DNA of 64,000 nucleotides from Microbulbifer variabilis. GTDB taxonomy: Bacteria > Pseudomonadota > Gammaproteobacteria > Pseudomonadales > Cellvibrionaceae. The position numbers and the translations under genes were made by a program. This document shows, piece after piece, positions 16,579 through 26,694 of the stretch. Positions within the stretch are counted from its first letter, which is position 1; the number at the start of each line of letters is the position of its first letter. The DNA is taken from the NCBI RefSeq assembly GCF_023716485.1, contig NZ_CP092418.1:1223001-1287000 (forward strand), written 5' to 3'. The notes below the pieces were generated by a model. It was not told where the DNA came from, ran no database searches, and saw only the letters and a program-made list of their open reading frames with translations.

Positions 16579-17056
16579 TTTTAAGCCCTCCATTGCGAAG
16601 CTCTAGGGCATCAGCTTCCTCTGATGGGTGGTATTCGAGTTGGATACCATCCCAAACTAACCAACCTCCCAGAGAGAGACCTGCTCTAAGGCGGTAAAGG
16701 TTCACCACCTCAGTATCAGGAAGGCCGACTACTGTTGTATTAGGGGAGGAGAGATACCAATGGGCGCGGCCATGTTGCTGATCAACAATAGGGTTAAATG
16801 AGTCAGAACCTACCGCTAGAAACGCTGCTTCACCCGTTGGCCATAGAAACAAAAGCAACTCATAACCAGGGATAGGACAGCCCCTATCAAATGTCTCCAT
16901 GATAGAGCTGAGGAAGAGTTTCCGATCTTCAGGGATCAGATTTGAATTTGAGAGAAGTATTTTCTGCTCAAACTCAGCGCTTTCTGTTTTCCGATAGCTC
17001 CGAGCAAATTCAGCTACTTGCTGGTGTGTGTAGGGAGAGTAGGCACGAAGAGTCAT
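16568..17056 (-). CDS. Hypothetical backbone protein
   Basis: A 162-residue soluble protein; its ATG overlaps the stop of the AlpA gene (TAATG) and its end overlaps the next gene by 11 bp, so the three are translated as a block. It begins with a helical region (HQQVAEFARSYRKTESAEF) and has a strand-rich middle with GYELLLFLWPTGEAAFLAVG. No motif that I recognise. The context suggests a role in element replication or its control. Confidence 0.6.
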   Translation of the reverse strand: MTLRAYSPYTHQQVAEFARSYRKTESAEFEQKILLSNSNLIPEDRKLFLSSIMETFDRGCPIPGYELLLFLWPTGEAAFLAVGSDSFNPIVDQQHGRAHWYLSSPNTTVVGLPDTEVVNLYRLRAGLSLGGWLVWDGIQLEYHPSEEADALELRNGGLKNVS

Positions 17057-17304
17057 TACTTGGCTCCCTCACGAGAAATGGCAACTCGATCTTGCACCCA
17101 CTGGCAGACCTCAGAAGAGAGCCAACCACTAGCGCGCTCACCAAGTTTGATAGGGGTGGGGAATTCGCCTTTTTTCACCAGGGCATAGATATAAGTCTTC
17201 TTGAGCCCAGTCTGACGCTCTACCTCTGGTAGGCGCAAAATAGGATCGTTCGGTGGGTTAGGTAAAACATCCGGCACTTGGGGATGGGTATTTGAGAGGG
17301 TCAT
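17056..17304 (-). CDS. AlpA-family phage regulator
   Basis: An 82-residue MerR-like helix-turn-helix protein: ILRLPEVERQTGLKKTYIYALVKKGEFPTPIKLGERASGWLSSEVCQWVQ covers the whole AlpA domain. Members activate or act as the excisionase of cryptic prophages and P4-like islands. The ATG at 17304 has AAAGGAG upstream. It heads the operon of two hypothetical genes and lies 80 bp from a triple 25-bp repeat, which may be its own binding region. Confidence 0.9.
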   Translation of the reverse strand: MTLSNTHPQVPDVLPNPPNDPILRLPEVERQTGLKKTYIYALVKKGEFPTPIKLGERASGWLSSEVCQWVQDRVAISREGAK

Positions 17305-17382
17305 ATTCAGTCTCCTTTAATAAACCACAGTGAACGTCTGTGGCGGTGAGGAGATTGAATCAATTGCAAACGGGGCTTACCG

Positions 17383-17457
17383 GAAGTTTAAGCAACGCCA
17401 CTTTTCAGAAGTTTAAGCAGCGCCACTTTTCGGAAGTTTAAGAAATGCTATTTTTCC
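17383..17457. repeat. Three tandem 25-bp repeats upstream of alpA
   Basis: GAAGTTTAAG begins units at 17383, 17408 and 17433, exactly 25 bp apart. The first two units differ at two or three positions; the third is more diverged and codes for the last residues and the stop of the gene at 17438. Tandem repeats in front of an AlpA/excisionase gene suggest regulator or excisionase binding sites. Confidence 0.65.
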
Positions 17458-18448
17458 AATTCTTTTTTTCTTCCCAGTCTAAGGATCTATGGAGAGTAGA
17501 TAGCAGCTCAGTTTTCATACAGCGGAAAGTGTATGGCAAGCAAACCTTTTTAATCTTATCTTCGTTAACCAGCTCATCGGTTCTTGTGTCACCTGGAAAT
17601 ACTAGCCTCAAAAAATCTGCATTAGATAAGTGCTCCCCCTCAACAATAGACCAGATATACAGATCAATTAATGCAGGAACACGGTAGTCTCTTACCTTAT
17701 CCATATCAATTCGGCGGGTATCGCGTTTCTGTAACGAAGGGCCTAAAAATAACTGTTCTTTACGATTAGCAGAGTAGGCACGGTCGGGCTCTAGCTGTAT
17801 TAATTCCCTTAGTCTTGGTAGTAGCTCTTTAAGCTCTCCAATTATCTGATCATCTCTTGCTGCCAAATCAATAGTCAGAGCTGTAAGGCCATCATGGTAG
17901 CCAAAAGCTTCCCGGTAATATTGATCAATTGAAGTCTTTTCTAGCTCAGGATAGATTTCTTCATTCTGTCGATACCTGGCTCTCGATTCAGCTACATCCT
18001 CAGCAAACTCCTCTTCAGAGAAACCTTCTGGTGCTCCATCTTCAAGATCATCGAACATCCGAATTACGTCCCCAACCCCCATAGGTCTGACTGAAGAGCA
18101 AACATACTGCTGGGACCTTAACCAAGTGGGAGTCCATGTTGAAGAATCAATTGTCTCTTCAACACCTTGATCAGAAGAGAGATACTCACTTATATCAAAG
18201 GATTTAAGTTTCTTATACTCGGTATCATCCTCTCTAAAAGCAAGGAAAGGGGACTCCATCTCTTCTGGAATTTCTAAGTCACAAACGTTCAGCTTAAATA
18301 AGTTGCCTCTCGTCAAATGTGATAACCAAGAGCAAGTATTTGATCGAGATGCCAGAAACTCAAATAGGGCCCTGTCTGACTGCTTATTAAGCTCTTTATA
18401 GTCATCAATTCGAAACAGCTCCCTAGCTTTCAGGAAAGAAGATGTCAT
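17438..18448 (-). CDS. Hypothetical protein between integrase and alpA
   Basis: A 336-residue protein. The start at 18448 (MTSSFLKARELFRIDD) avoids overlap with the integrase, whose stop is 16 bp upstream; a longer frame from 18520 would run into it. The sequence is helical and acidic, with a mid-region FDDLEDGAPEGFSEEEFAEDVAES and no catalytic pattern, membrane segment or signal peptide that I can see. Its place directly after the integrase suggests cargo or an accessory regulator. Function unknown. Confidence 0.55.
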   Translation of the reverse strand: MTSSFLKARELFRIDDYKELNKQSDRALFEFLASRSNTCSWLSHLTRGNLFKLNVCDLEIPEEMESPFLAFREDDTEYKKLKSFDISEYLSSDQGVEETIDSSTWTPTWLRSQQYVCSSVRPMGVGDVIRMFDDLEDGAPEGFSEEEFAEDVAESRARYRQNEEIYPELEKTSIDQYYREAFGYHDGLTALTIDLAARDDQIIGELKELLPRLRELIQLEPDRAYSANRKEQLFLGPSLQKRDTRRIDMDKVRDYRVPALIDLYIWSIVEGEHLSNADFLRLVFPGDTRTDELVNEDKIKKVCLPYTFRCMKTELLSTLHRSLDWEEKKNWKNSIS

Positions 18449-18464
18449 ACCAATCTCACTGTTG

Positions 18465-19703
18465 TTAGCTCTGCTTTGCAAAGATTGGGACAACCTTCCC
18501 ACTTCCCCGCATCTCATCAAGATAATTTGCCCACCATTGCATCATCTCTTTTCGCTCATCCATATAGCGAGCATGGTGGGTATATGCAGCCCGTACCCCA
18601 TTCCTTTCCATATGTGAAAGCTGCCTTTCAATGGCATCAGGGTTAAAGCCGGTCTCATTCAGGATTGAGGAAGCTGTAGCTCGGAAACCATGGGGATTTG
18701 CTTTACTTTTTCCCTCTTGGGAGCCATCCCAGCCCATTTTAAAAATTGCCTTACGCATAGTGTTATCGGACATGGGCCGAGCCCTTTCGCGTTCAGAGGG
18801 GAAAAGCAGAGGATATTGGCCACTGATGGGCTTTAATTCCTCCAAAACAGCACAGGCTTGGGTAGATAGCGGTACTATATGATCCGTTCCCATCTTCATA
18901 CGCTCGCCAGGGATACGCCATAGAGCAGACTCGAAGTCGAATTCTTCCCAGCGCGCACAACGCAATTCGCCAGGTCGAACAAAGGTAAGGATTAACAGTT
19001 GTATAGCTAGCTTGGTTAGTACTCGCCCGCGCCCCTGATAAAAGTCCAGTTCTTTTAAAAAACTGGGCAATTCTTCGCGGGGAAGGGAGGCCCTGTGATT
19101 ACTTTTACGGCCACGTAGAATGCCAGTTAATTCGCTGGCGGGATTGTGAGTGAGTTTGCCAATTTGCACTGCATAACGACAAACCCGACGAATATCTTGC
19201 AAAACCCGCTGAGCAACATCCATTGCATCCCGCTCTTCAATATCGCGAACAATGGCAATTACATCTTGTGGATGAATGTCGGCAATAGGTCTTTGCCCAA
19301 TTCGGGGGAAGGCGTTATCACGTAACCTAGACCATACGCGGTGGGCATGATTTTCAGTCCAGGTTCCTTTTTGATGTTTCCACCAGTCTTCAGCCACAGT
19401 AGCAAAGCTACGGTCTATGTTTTCTCGAACCTGATGTTTTTCAATTTTTCTTTGTATTGAAGGGTCTTGGCCGTTCTCTAGTAATTGCCTTGCCTCAATT
19501 ACTTTATTTCGTGCCTGCTTGAGACTAACGGAAGGGTAAACTCCCAGGGCTAGCGTTTTCTGCCGTCCTTGGAACCTGTACTTAAGCCGCCAATACTTGG
19601 AACCGGTGGTTTTGATTAGCAGGCGTAATCCCTGCCCATCTGTAAGCCACTGATCCTTGTCGCTTGGTTTGGCCTGTTTGATTTGGGTATCTGTAAGGGC
19701 CAT
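18465..19703 (-). CDS. P4-type tyrosine integrase
   Basis: A 412-residue site-specific recombinase. Residues 1-95 form the DUF4102 arm-binding domain (LTDGQGLRLLIKTTGSKYW), then a SAM-like core-binding domain and the catalytic domain with RPGELRCARWEEFDF (first Arg), NPHGFRATASSIL (H-x-x-R) and the nucleophile Tyr in RAAYTHHARY. All catalytic residues appear present, so it should be active. It starts about 165 bp from the end of the tRNA-Leu gene that serves as its target. An inverted repeat of GGTGCTACC/GGTAGCACC directly upstream of the ATG suggests that it binds its own promoter. Confidence 0.95.
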   Translation of the reverse strand: MALTDTQIKQAKPSDKDQWLTDGQGLRLLIKTTGSKYWRLKYRFQGRQKTLALGVYPSVSLKQARNKVIEARQLLENGQDPSIQRKIEKHQVRENIDRSFATVAEDWWKHQKGTWTENHAHRVWSRLRDNAFPRIGQRPIADIHPQDVIAIVRDIEERDAMDVAQRVLQDIRRVCRYAVQIGKLTHNPASELTGILRGRKSNHRASLPREELPSFLKELDFYQGRGRVLTKLAIQLLILTFVRPGELRCARWEEFDFESALWRIPGERMKMGTDHIVPLSTQACAVLEELKPISGQYPLLFPSERERARPMSDNTMRKAIFKMGWDGSQEGKSKANPHGFRATASSILNETGFNPDAIERQLSHMERNGVRAAYTHHARYMDERKEMMQWWANYLDEMRGSGKVVPIFAKQS

Positions 19704-19705
19704 TG

Positions 19706-19762
19706 GTGCTACCAGTTTCTAAATTGAACCAGGTAGCACCAAATGTAGCACCAGATAGCACC
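19706..19762. repeat. Integrase arm-type sites at the right end
   Basis: GGTGCTACC at 19706-19714 faces GGTAGCACC at 19732-19740, and further units follow at 19745-19753 and 19754-19762. The 21-bp block 19733-19753 is identical to 1056-1076. It lies between the integrase start and the attachment core. Confidence 0.6.
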
Positions 19763-19807
19763 GGATGACAATGAACTAGAGCGGAAGGCTGTGTACGTTC
19801 CAGATAG

Positions 19808-19836
19808 CAGAAAGCCCCGATTTACGGGGCTTTCTG
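19808..19836 (-). terminator. Terminator after tRNA-Leu, supplied by the element
   Basis: CAGAAAGCCCC pairs with GGGGCTTTCTG, a perfect 11-bp stem with a 7-nt loop. It stands 31 bp beyond the tRNA 3' end and inside the element, so integration replaced the chromosomal terminator (943-974) with this one. It also separates tRNA from integrase transcription. Confidence 0.65.
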
Positions 19837-19866
19837 AACGATTCCGAACTTTCTCGGATCTTGATT

Positions 19867-19953
19867 TGGTACCAGAGGCCGGACTCGAACCGGCACGCTT
19901 TTAAGGGCGGGGGATTTTGAATCCCCTGTGTCTACCAATTTCACCACTCTGGC
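19867..19953 (-). tRNA. tRNA-Leu (anticodon CAA)
   Basis: An 87-nt gene with encoded CCA. The acceptor stem GCCAGAG pairs with CTCTGGT, the anticodon arm is GGGGA-TTCAAAA-TCCCC with anticodon CAA for codon UUG, there is a long class II variable arm, and the T arm contains GGTTCGAGTCC. Its 3' part is the attachment site of the island, which restores it exactly. Confidence 0.95.
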
Positions 19954-19995
19954 ACTTTCGCTGCTCGACCTTGGGGTCGGTGCGAAGAGGGCGTG

Positions 19996-20023
19996 ATTAT
20001 AGCAATGCTTTGGTCTGGGTCAA
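19996..20023 (-). promoter_or_regulatory. Promoter of tRNA-Leu
   Basis: On the minus strand TTGACC (20018-20023) and TATAAT (19996-20001) are separated by 16 bp, about 45 bp upstream of the mature tRNA 5' end. It is a near-consensus sigma-70 promoter. Confidence 0.7.
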
Positions 20024-20131
20024 CCAGTGATTTCAATAACTTAGCGCATTTTCTGTCGTCCCAGTTAACAGCTCCTAAAATTTCCTATAACCTTCGCGAC
20101 CTCTCCATAGTTTCTAGATTTCCAGGATTCC

Positions 20132-22338
<2,207 letters not shown>

Positions 22339-22362
22339 CCCTGTCGCACTTTTATCCTATCT

Positions 22363-22392
22363 GGGGCACAGTCGATCGCACGATTGTGCCCC
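22363..22392. terminator. Hairpin between tgt and secD
   Basis: GGGGCACA pairs with TGTGCCCC around a 14-nt loop. There is no strong T run, so it may only slow or partly end queA-tgt transcription. The 205 bp between tgt and secD holds no yajC. Confidence 0.45.
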
Positions 22393-22543
22393 TGTCATTT
22401 GTCCGTTCATTCGATCCCCGTATAATCGCTCCCACTTTTGTCGGCGGCTGTGCACCTTGCAATTTGTGTACTGCGCCCACATATCCAGGCAGATTGCCAA
22501 GATTTACCGGCCCTCGGGGTCACACTAGAACAATGAGAACAGC

Positions 22544-24412
22544 ATGAATCGCTACCCGATCTGGAAGTACTTTCTGATTCTCGCGGTTGTGGCCTTCGGC
22601 CTGATCTACGCCGCGCCCAACCTCTACAAGCCGGACCCTGCGGTGCAGATTTCCGGGCAGTCCAGTGCCATGGAGATGGACGAGAACGTCCTCACCAAGG
22701 CGCGCAAAGCCCTGGATGAGTCGGGTATTCCCCACTTCGGTGGTGAGGTGGGTGACAAGGCGATTTTGATTCGCCTCGAATCCATCGACCAGCAGCTACC
22801 TGCCAAGCGCGCGATTCAGGAGGCTCTGGGGCACAGCGATTACGTGGTTGCTCTAAACCTGGCATCGACTACCCCCCAGTGGCTCAGTGATATCGGCGCC
22901 AGCCCGATGAAGCTGGGTCTCGACCTGGCCGGTGGTGTGCACTTCCTGATGGAGGTGGATACCAACACCATCGTAAAAACCAATATGGAAGGCTATGTGC
23001 AGGATGTGAAAACCAAACTGCGCGCGGCCAAGGCCCGTTACCGTAGCGTAAACCTGATCGACGATCGCGAGATTGTGGCGCGTTTCCGCAACGAGGAGCT
23101 GCGCAGTCTGGCCCTTTCCACCATGCGTAAGGAATTCCCGCAGTTGCAACTGCGCGAGACCGGCAGTGGCGAGAACCTGGAAATCCGGGCCACCTTGTCT
23201 GAGCAAGAGATCAAGCAACTTGAGGATTATGCGGTTTCCCAGAACCTCACCACCCTGCGCAACCGGGTGAATGAGCTGGGTGTGGCCGAGCCGATCGTAC
23301 AGCGCCAGGGGCGCAACCGTATTGTGGTGGAGCTGCCCGGTGTTCAAGACACCGCCGAAGCCAAGCGGATTATCGGTAAGACCGCCAACCTGGAATACCG
23401 TATGGAGGCCCGCCCCGATGAGCTGGTCACCAACAAGGAGTACTTCGAGTACCGCAGCGAGCGCCAACAGCAGATGTACGGCGGCGCCTGGCTGGAGCGC
23501 AAGATCATCATCAAGGGTGACAGCGTAACCAATGCGCGTGTCGGCTACGATGAGAGCGGTCTTCCCCAGGTGAATATCACCCTGGATTCCCGTGGTGGTG
23601 AGCTGATGCACCGTGCCACCTGGAAGAATGTCGGCCGCCGAATGGGCACCCTGTTTATCGAGACCCGTTTTACCCCGCAGACCAAAACGGATGCCGAGGG
23701 CAATGAGATTGTCGAGCAGGTTAGAACCGAAGATAAAAAGATTATTAGCCTGGCCACCGTGCAGAGCGCCCTGGGTAAACAGTTCCGTGTAACCGGACTG
23801 GACAGCCCGGCAGAAGCCCAGGAACTGGCCCTGCTGCTGCGCGCTGGTGCGCTGGCCGCTCCCATGTACTTTGTGGAAGAGCGTGTGATCGGCCCGTCCT
23901 TGGGTGCGGATAACATCAAGGTGGGTGTGCAATCGGTACAGATCGGTCTGCTCGCAGTCATTATTTGTATGCTGATCTCCTACCGGGTATTTGGCCTCGC
24001 CGCCAATATTGCCCTGGCGGTCAATATGATTCTGCTGGTGGCGGTGATGTCGATTCTCGGCGCCACCCTGACGCTACCCGGTATCGCCGGTATCGTATTG
24101 ACCGTGGGTATGGCGGTGGATGCCAACGTGCTGATCTTCTCGCGAATACGGGAGGAGCTCAGGAATGGGATGCCTCCCCAAACGGCAATTAGTGCCGGTT
24201 TCGATAACGCCTACAGCACCATTGTGGATGCAAATATCACCACCCTGATTGTGGCGGTAATCCTCTACGCTATCGGCTCCGGCCCTGTACAGGGCTTCGC
24301 GGTGACCCTGTCTATCGGTATTCTCACCTCTATGTTTAGTGCCATCATGGGCACGCGCGCAATCATCAACTTGTTCTACGGCGGTCGCCGTGTACAGAAA
24401 CTCTGGATTTAA
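22544..24412 (+). CDS. secD: Protein translocase subunit SecD
   Basis: A 622-residue inner-membrane protein. With SecF it uses the proton gradient to pull exported proteins through SecYEG. It has one N-terminal membrane helix (YFLILAVVAFGLIYAAP), a large periplasmic part starting with GLDLAGGVHFLMEV, and a cluster of five helices from about residue 455, with GMAVDANVLIFSRIREEL as the family signature. The length is normal. secF follows after 11 bp with its own AAGGAGG site. Confidence 0.97.
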   Translation: MNRYPIWKYFLILAVVAFGLIYAAPNLYKPDPAVQISGQSSAMEMDENVLTKARKALDESGIPHFGGEVGDKAILIRLESIDQQLPAKRAIQEALGHSDYVVALNLASTTPQWLSDIGASPMKLGLDLAGGVHFLMEVDTNTIVKTNMEGYVQDVKTKLRAAKARYRSVNLIDDREIVARFRNEELRSLALSTMRKEFPQLQLRETGSGENLEIRATLSEQEIKQLEDYAVSQNLTTLRNRVNELGVAEPIVQRQGRNRIVVELPGVQDTAEAKRIIGKTANLEYRMEARPDELVTNKEYFEYRSERQQQMYGGAWLERKIIIKGDSVTNARVGYDESGLPQVNITLDSRGGELMHRATWKNVGRRMGTLFIETRFTPQTKTDAEGNEIVEQVRTEDKKIISLATVQSALGKQFRVTGLDSPAEAQELALLLRAGALAAPMYFVEERVIGPSLGADNIKVGVQSVQIGLLAVIICMLISYRVFGLAANIALAVNMILLVAVMSILGATLTLPGIAGIVLTVGMAVDANVLIFSRIREELRNGMPPQTAISAGFDNAYSTIVDANITTLIVAVILYAIGSGPVQGFAVTLSIGILTSMFSAIMGTRAIINLFYGGRRVQKLWI

Positions 24413-24423
24413 GGAGGCTGGCC

Positions 24424-25425
24424 ATGAGTGAGACCAAAGTGGAAAGCGGAAAGATTACCGAGTACATGGGCAAACGCGTGTATGACTTTATGCGCTGGCG
24501 CAAGTTTGCCACCGTACTATCCGTTGTACTGGTGCTGGCTTCGATCGGGATACTGGCGGCCAAGGGCCTGAAGTTCGGTCTGGATTTTACCGGCGGTACC
24601 CAGGTAGAAGTGGGCTACGAAGTTACTCCGTTTATTAACGACGTGCGCACTCAGTTGGAAGATGCTGGCTTCGAAGGCGCCACGGTTGTTAACTACGGCT
24701 CCGATAACGAGCTGATGATCAAGTTGCCCCCAGAGGTAGCCGAAGAAGAAACTCGTATTAGCGCCACCGATCAGGAGACCACCACGCCTATTGGTGACAA
24801 GGTGGTAGAAGTTCTTCGTGCCGGCAGTGAGGGCACCGTTACCCTGCGCCGAGTCGAACTGGTCGGCCCGCAAGTGGGTGCCGAGCTGCGCGACGACGGC
24901 GGCCTGGGTATGTTGGTGGCGCTGGCACTGGTGATGATGTACGTCGCTTTACGCTTCCAGTACAAGTTCTCGGTTGGCGCGGTAGCGGCACTGGGGCACG
25001 ACGTCATTATTGTGCTGGGCTTCTTTGCTCTGATGGGGCTGGACTTCGATCTGACCGTGTTGGCGGCGGTGCTGGCGGTGATCGGTTACTCGTTGAACGA
25101 TACTATCGTGGTATCCGACCGTATCCGCGAGAATTTCCGTAAAGTGCGCAAGGCAGAGTCGGAGGAGATTATTAACATCTCCATCAGTCAGACCCTGGGC
25201 CGTACCTTTATGACCTCTTTCACCACCTTGTTAGTTCTTTGGGCACTGCAGTTCTTTGGTGGTGAGCTGATTCACAACTTCTCCCTGGCGTTGATCGTCG
25301 GTGTGGTTGTGGGTACTTACTCGTCTGTTTACGTCGCTGCGAACGTGCTGATGGCATTGAAGATCAGCAAAGAGGATCTGATGCCGCCGGTGAAGGAAGG
25401 TGCAGAGCTGGAAGAAATGCCCTAA
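24424..25425 (+). CDS. secF: Protein translocase subunit SecF
   Basis: A 333-residue partner of SecD. Six membrane helices are expected; GLDFTGGTQVEVGYE is the first periplasmic motif, and VIGYSLNDTIVVSDRIREN is the SecF signature in the fourth helix region. Compared with short versions it has an extended periplasmic loop at residues about 100-125 (EEEETRISATDQETTT-type, acidic). A strong terminator follows 20 bp after the stop. Confidence 0.96.
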   Translation: MSETKVESGKITEYMGKRVYDFMRWRKFATVLSVVLVLASIGILAAKGLKFGLDFTGGTQVEVGYEVTPFINDVRTQLEDAGFEGATVVNYGSDNELMIKLPPEVAEEETRISATDQETTTPIGDKVVEVLRAGSEGTVTLRRVELVGPQVGAELRDDGGLGMLVALALVMMYVALRFQYKFSVGAVAALGHDVIIVLGFFALMGLDFDLTVLAAVLAVIGYSLNDTIVVSDRIRENFRKVRKAESEEIINISISQTLGRTFMTSFTTLLVLWALQFFGGELIHNFSLALIVGVVVGTYSSVYVAANVLMALKISKEDLMPPVKEGAELEEMP

Positions 25426-25445
25426 TCGGGAAGAGCTTCCAAATA

Positions 25446-25476
25446 AAAAAGGCCGCTGTTTAGCGGCCTTTTTTTT
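25446..25476 (+). terminator. Rho-independent terminator after secF
   Basis: GGCCGC (25451-25456) pairs with GCGGCC (25463-25468), extended by A/T pairs on each side, with a run of eight T after it. It is symmetrical enough to serve the opposite strand too. Confidence 0.85.
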
Positions 25477-25560
25477 GCCCCGATTGTTCAGTCACTGATA
25501 AGTAAGCACTGCAATCGGGGTTTTCACTGTGGGGTGATTTGCGTAGCGAGTGGTAAACAG

Positions 25561-25755
25561 TTAGCTGCGAGGTTTTTTGCCCAGAGTGATATGTTTGGGA
25601 CCGGAAGTGTTGGTCTGGCCGCTGACACCCTTGGGGACCTGCTCGATCTCGCCACCCTTCTCCAAAAAGGCTTGCACTTGCGCCTCAATACTCTCGCTGG
25701 TCTCTAAGGGGGCGGTCTGCTTACGACTGGAAGAGGAGGATGCTTTTTTGGCCAC
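25561..25755 (-). CDS. Small conserved-looking protein
   Basis: A 64-residue basic protein starting with GTG at 25755. The front is a Ser/Lys-rich tail, followed by a helix (SIEAQVQAFLEKGGEIEQVPKGVSGQT) and PKHITLGKKPR. I recall similar short proteins in related gammaproteobacteria but no established function. The codon use fits the chromosome. The ribosome site is weak. Confidence 0.6.
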   Translation of the reverse strand: MAKKASSSSSRKQTAPLETSESIEAQVQAFLEKGGEIEQVPKGVSGQTNTSGPKHITLGKKPRS

Positions 25756-25929
25756 GGTGACTGTCCGGTGTTTTGGGTTGGCCAGTCATCATACAGCAAA
25801 TTGGATAAAAAAGCATCCAACTGCCTAAGTGGCACTCATAGTGCACAGTTTGCCGCCATATACGTAGGTTGCCTTGTCGCTAAAGGGCGGTTTGTGGGAG
25901 AGGGCCAGTTGCACTGGCCCGAACGAGGA

Positions 25930-26604
25930 TTATTCGGTCTCCTGCTCCAGGAGTTCGGTATTGGCCACTGGCCAGCCACCCAGTTCCCGCCATTTATTGA
26001 CGATACCGCAGAACAGGGTTGCGGTTTTTTCCGCGTCGTATTCGGCGGAGTGGGCGCAGCTATTGTCGAACTCAATACCGGCTACCTGGCAGGCTTTCGC
26101 CAACACGGTTTGGCCGTAGGCGAGCCCGGCGAGGGTGGCGGTATCAAAGCAGGAGAAGGGGTGGAAGGGATTGCGCTTGATCCCGGTCCGTTCAACCGCG
26201 GCATTCACAAAGCCCAGGTCGAAGTGGGCGTTGTGGGCAACCATAATGGCGCGGGTGCAGCTGTGTTTCTTCACGGCACTGCGGATCTTGCGGAACATTT
26301 CCGGCAGGGCGATTTCCTCGGGCCAGGCCTCGCGCTCGGGGGACTCCAGATCGATGCCGATAAAGTCGAGCGCCGATTGCTCTACATTGGCGCCATCGAA
26401 TGGTTCCAGGTGAAAGCTGTGGGTTTCCAGTGGGAAAAGTTTCCCCTCTTCATCCATATCCAGGATTACCGCCGAAATTTCCAGCAGGGCATCGGTGCGC
26501 GCATTAAAGCCGCCGGTTTCCAGATCGATCACAACCGGCAGGAAGCCGCGAAATCGCTGGGCAAGGGAGCTCTTTGGTCCTGTGGGTTCTTCGGCCGGGG
26601 TCAC
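25930..26604 (-). CDS. rnt: Ribonuclease T
   Basis: A 224-residue DEDDh 3'-5' exoribonuclease that trims the CCA ends of tRNA and the 3' ends of stable RNAs. Exo I is [20 protein letters not shown] (Asp, Glu), Exo II lies in [12 protein letters not shown], and Exo III is [13 protein letters not shown] with the catalytic His and Asp. The GTG at 26604 has AAGGA six bases before it. It lies next to pyrC and argG, the same order that I know from Pseudomonas. Confidence 0.96.
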   Translation of the reverse strand: MTPAEEPTGPKSSLAQRFRGFLPVVIDLETGGFNARTDALLEISAVILDMDEEGKLFPLETHSFHLEPFDGANVEQSALDFIGIDLESPEREAWPEEIALPEMFRKIRSAVKKHSCTRAIMVAHNAHFDLGFVNAAVERTGIKRNPFHPFSCFDTATLAGLAYGQTVLAKACQVAGIEFDNSCAHSAEYDAEKTATLFCGIVNKWRELGGWPVANTELLEQETE

Positions 26605-26694
26605 TTTGGGTCCTTGTAAATCTCAGTTGTGCCGGGATAAATCCGGCGGGGTAGGGGATTCGCGGGCTTGGGCCCGCGAGGGTTTGAACTGGAA

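Larger units (their letters stand above)
981..19889. mobile_element. P4-like integrative element in tRNA-Leu(CAA)
   Basis: The element is bounded by a duplicated tRNA 3' end (981-1002 and 19867-19889). A P4-type integrase starts about 165 bp from the tRNA end, as is usual for tRNA-targeting islands. Inside are the family's typical backbone genes (integrase, AlpA regulator, primase-helicase) and paired iteron clusters, plus cargo at 2.6-6.4 kb and 7.2-12.1 kb. No capsid, tail, portal, terminase or conjugation genes are seen, so it resembles a satellite-type element that would depend on a helper for transfer. The base composition is clearly more AT-rich than the chromosome to its right. Confidence 0.9.

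Noticed and set aside
17383..17457. Idea that the three repeats are a CRISPR array
   Set aside because: The units touch each other without unique spacers, and no cas gene is present.
22853..23932. Minus-strand open frame opposite secD
   Set aside because: Shadow of secD; no ribosome site and no family pattern.
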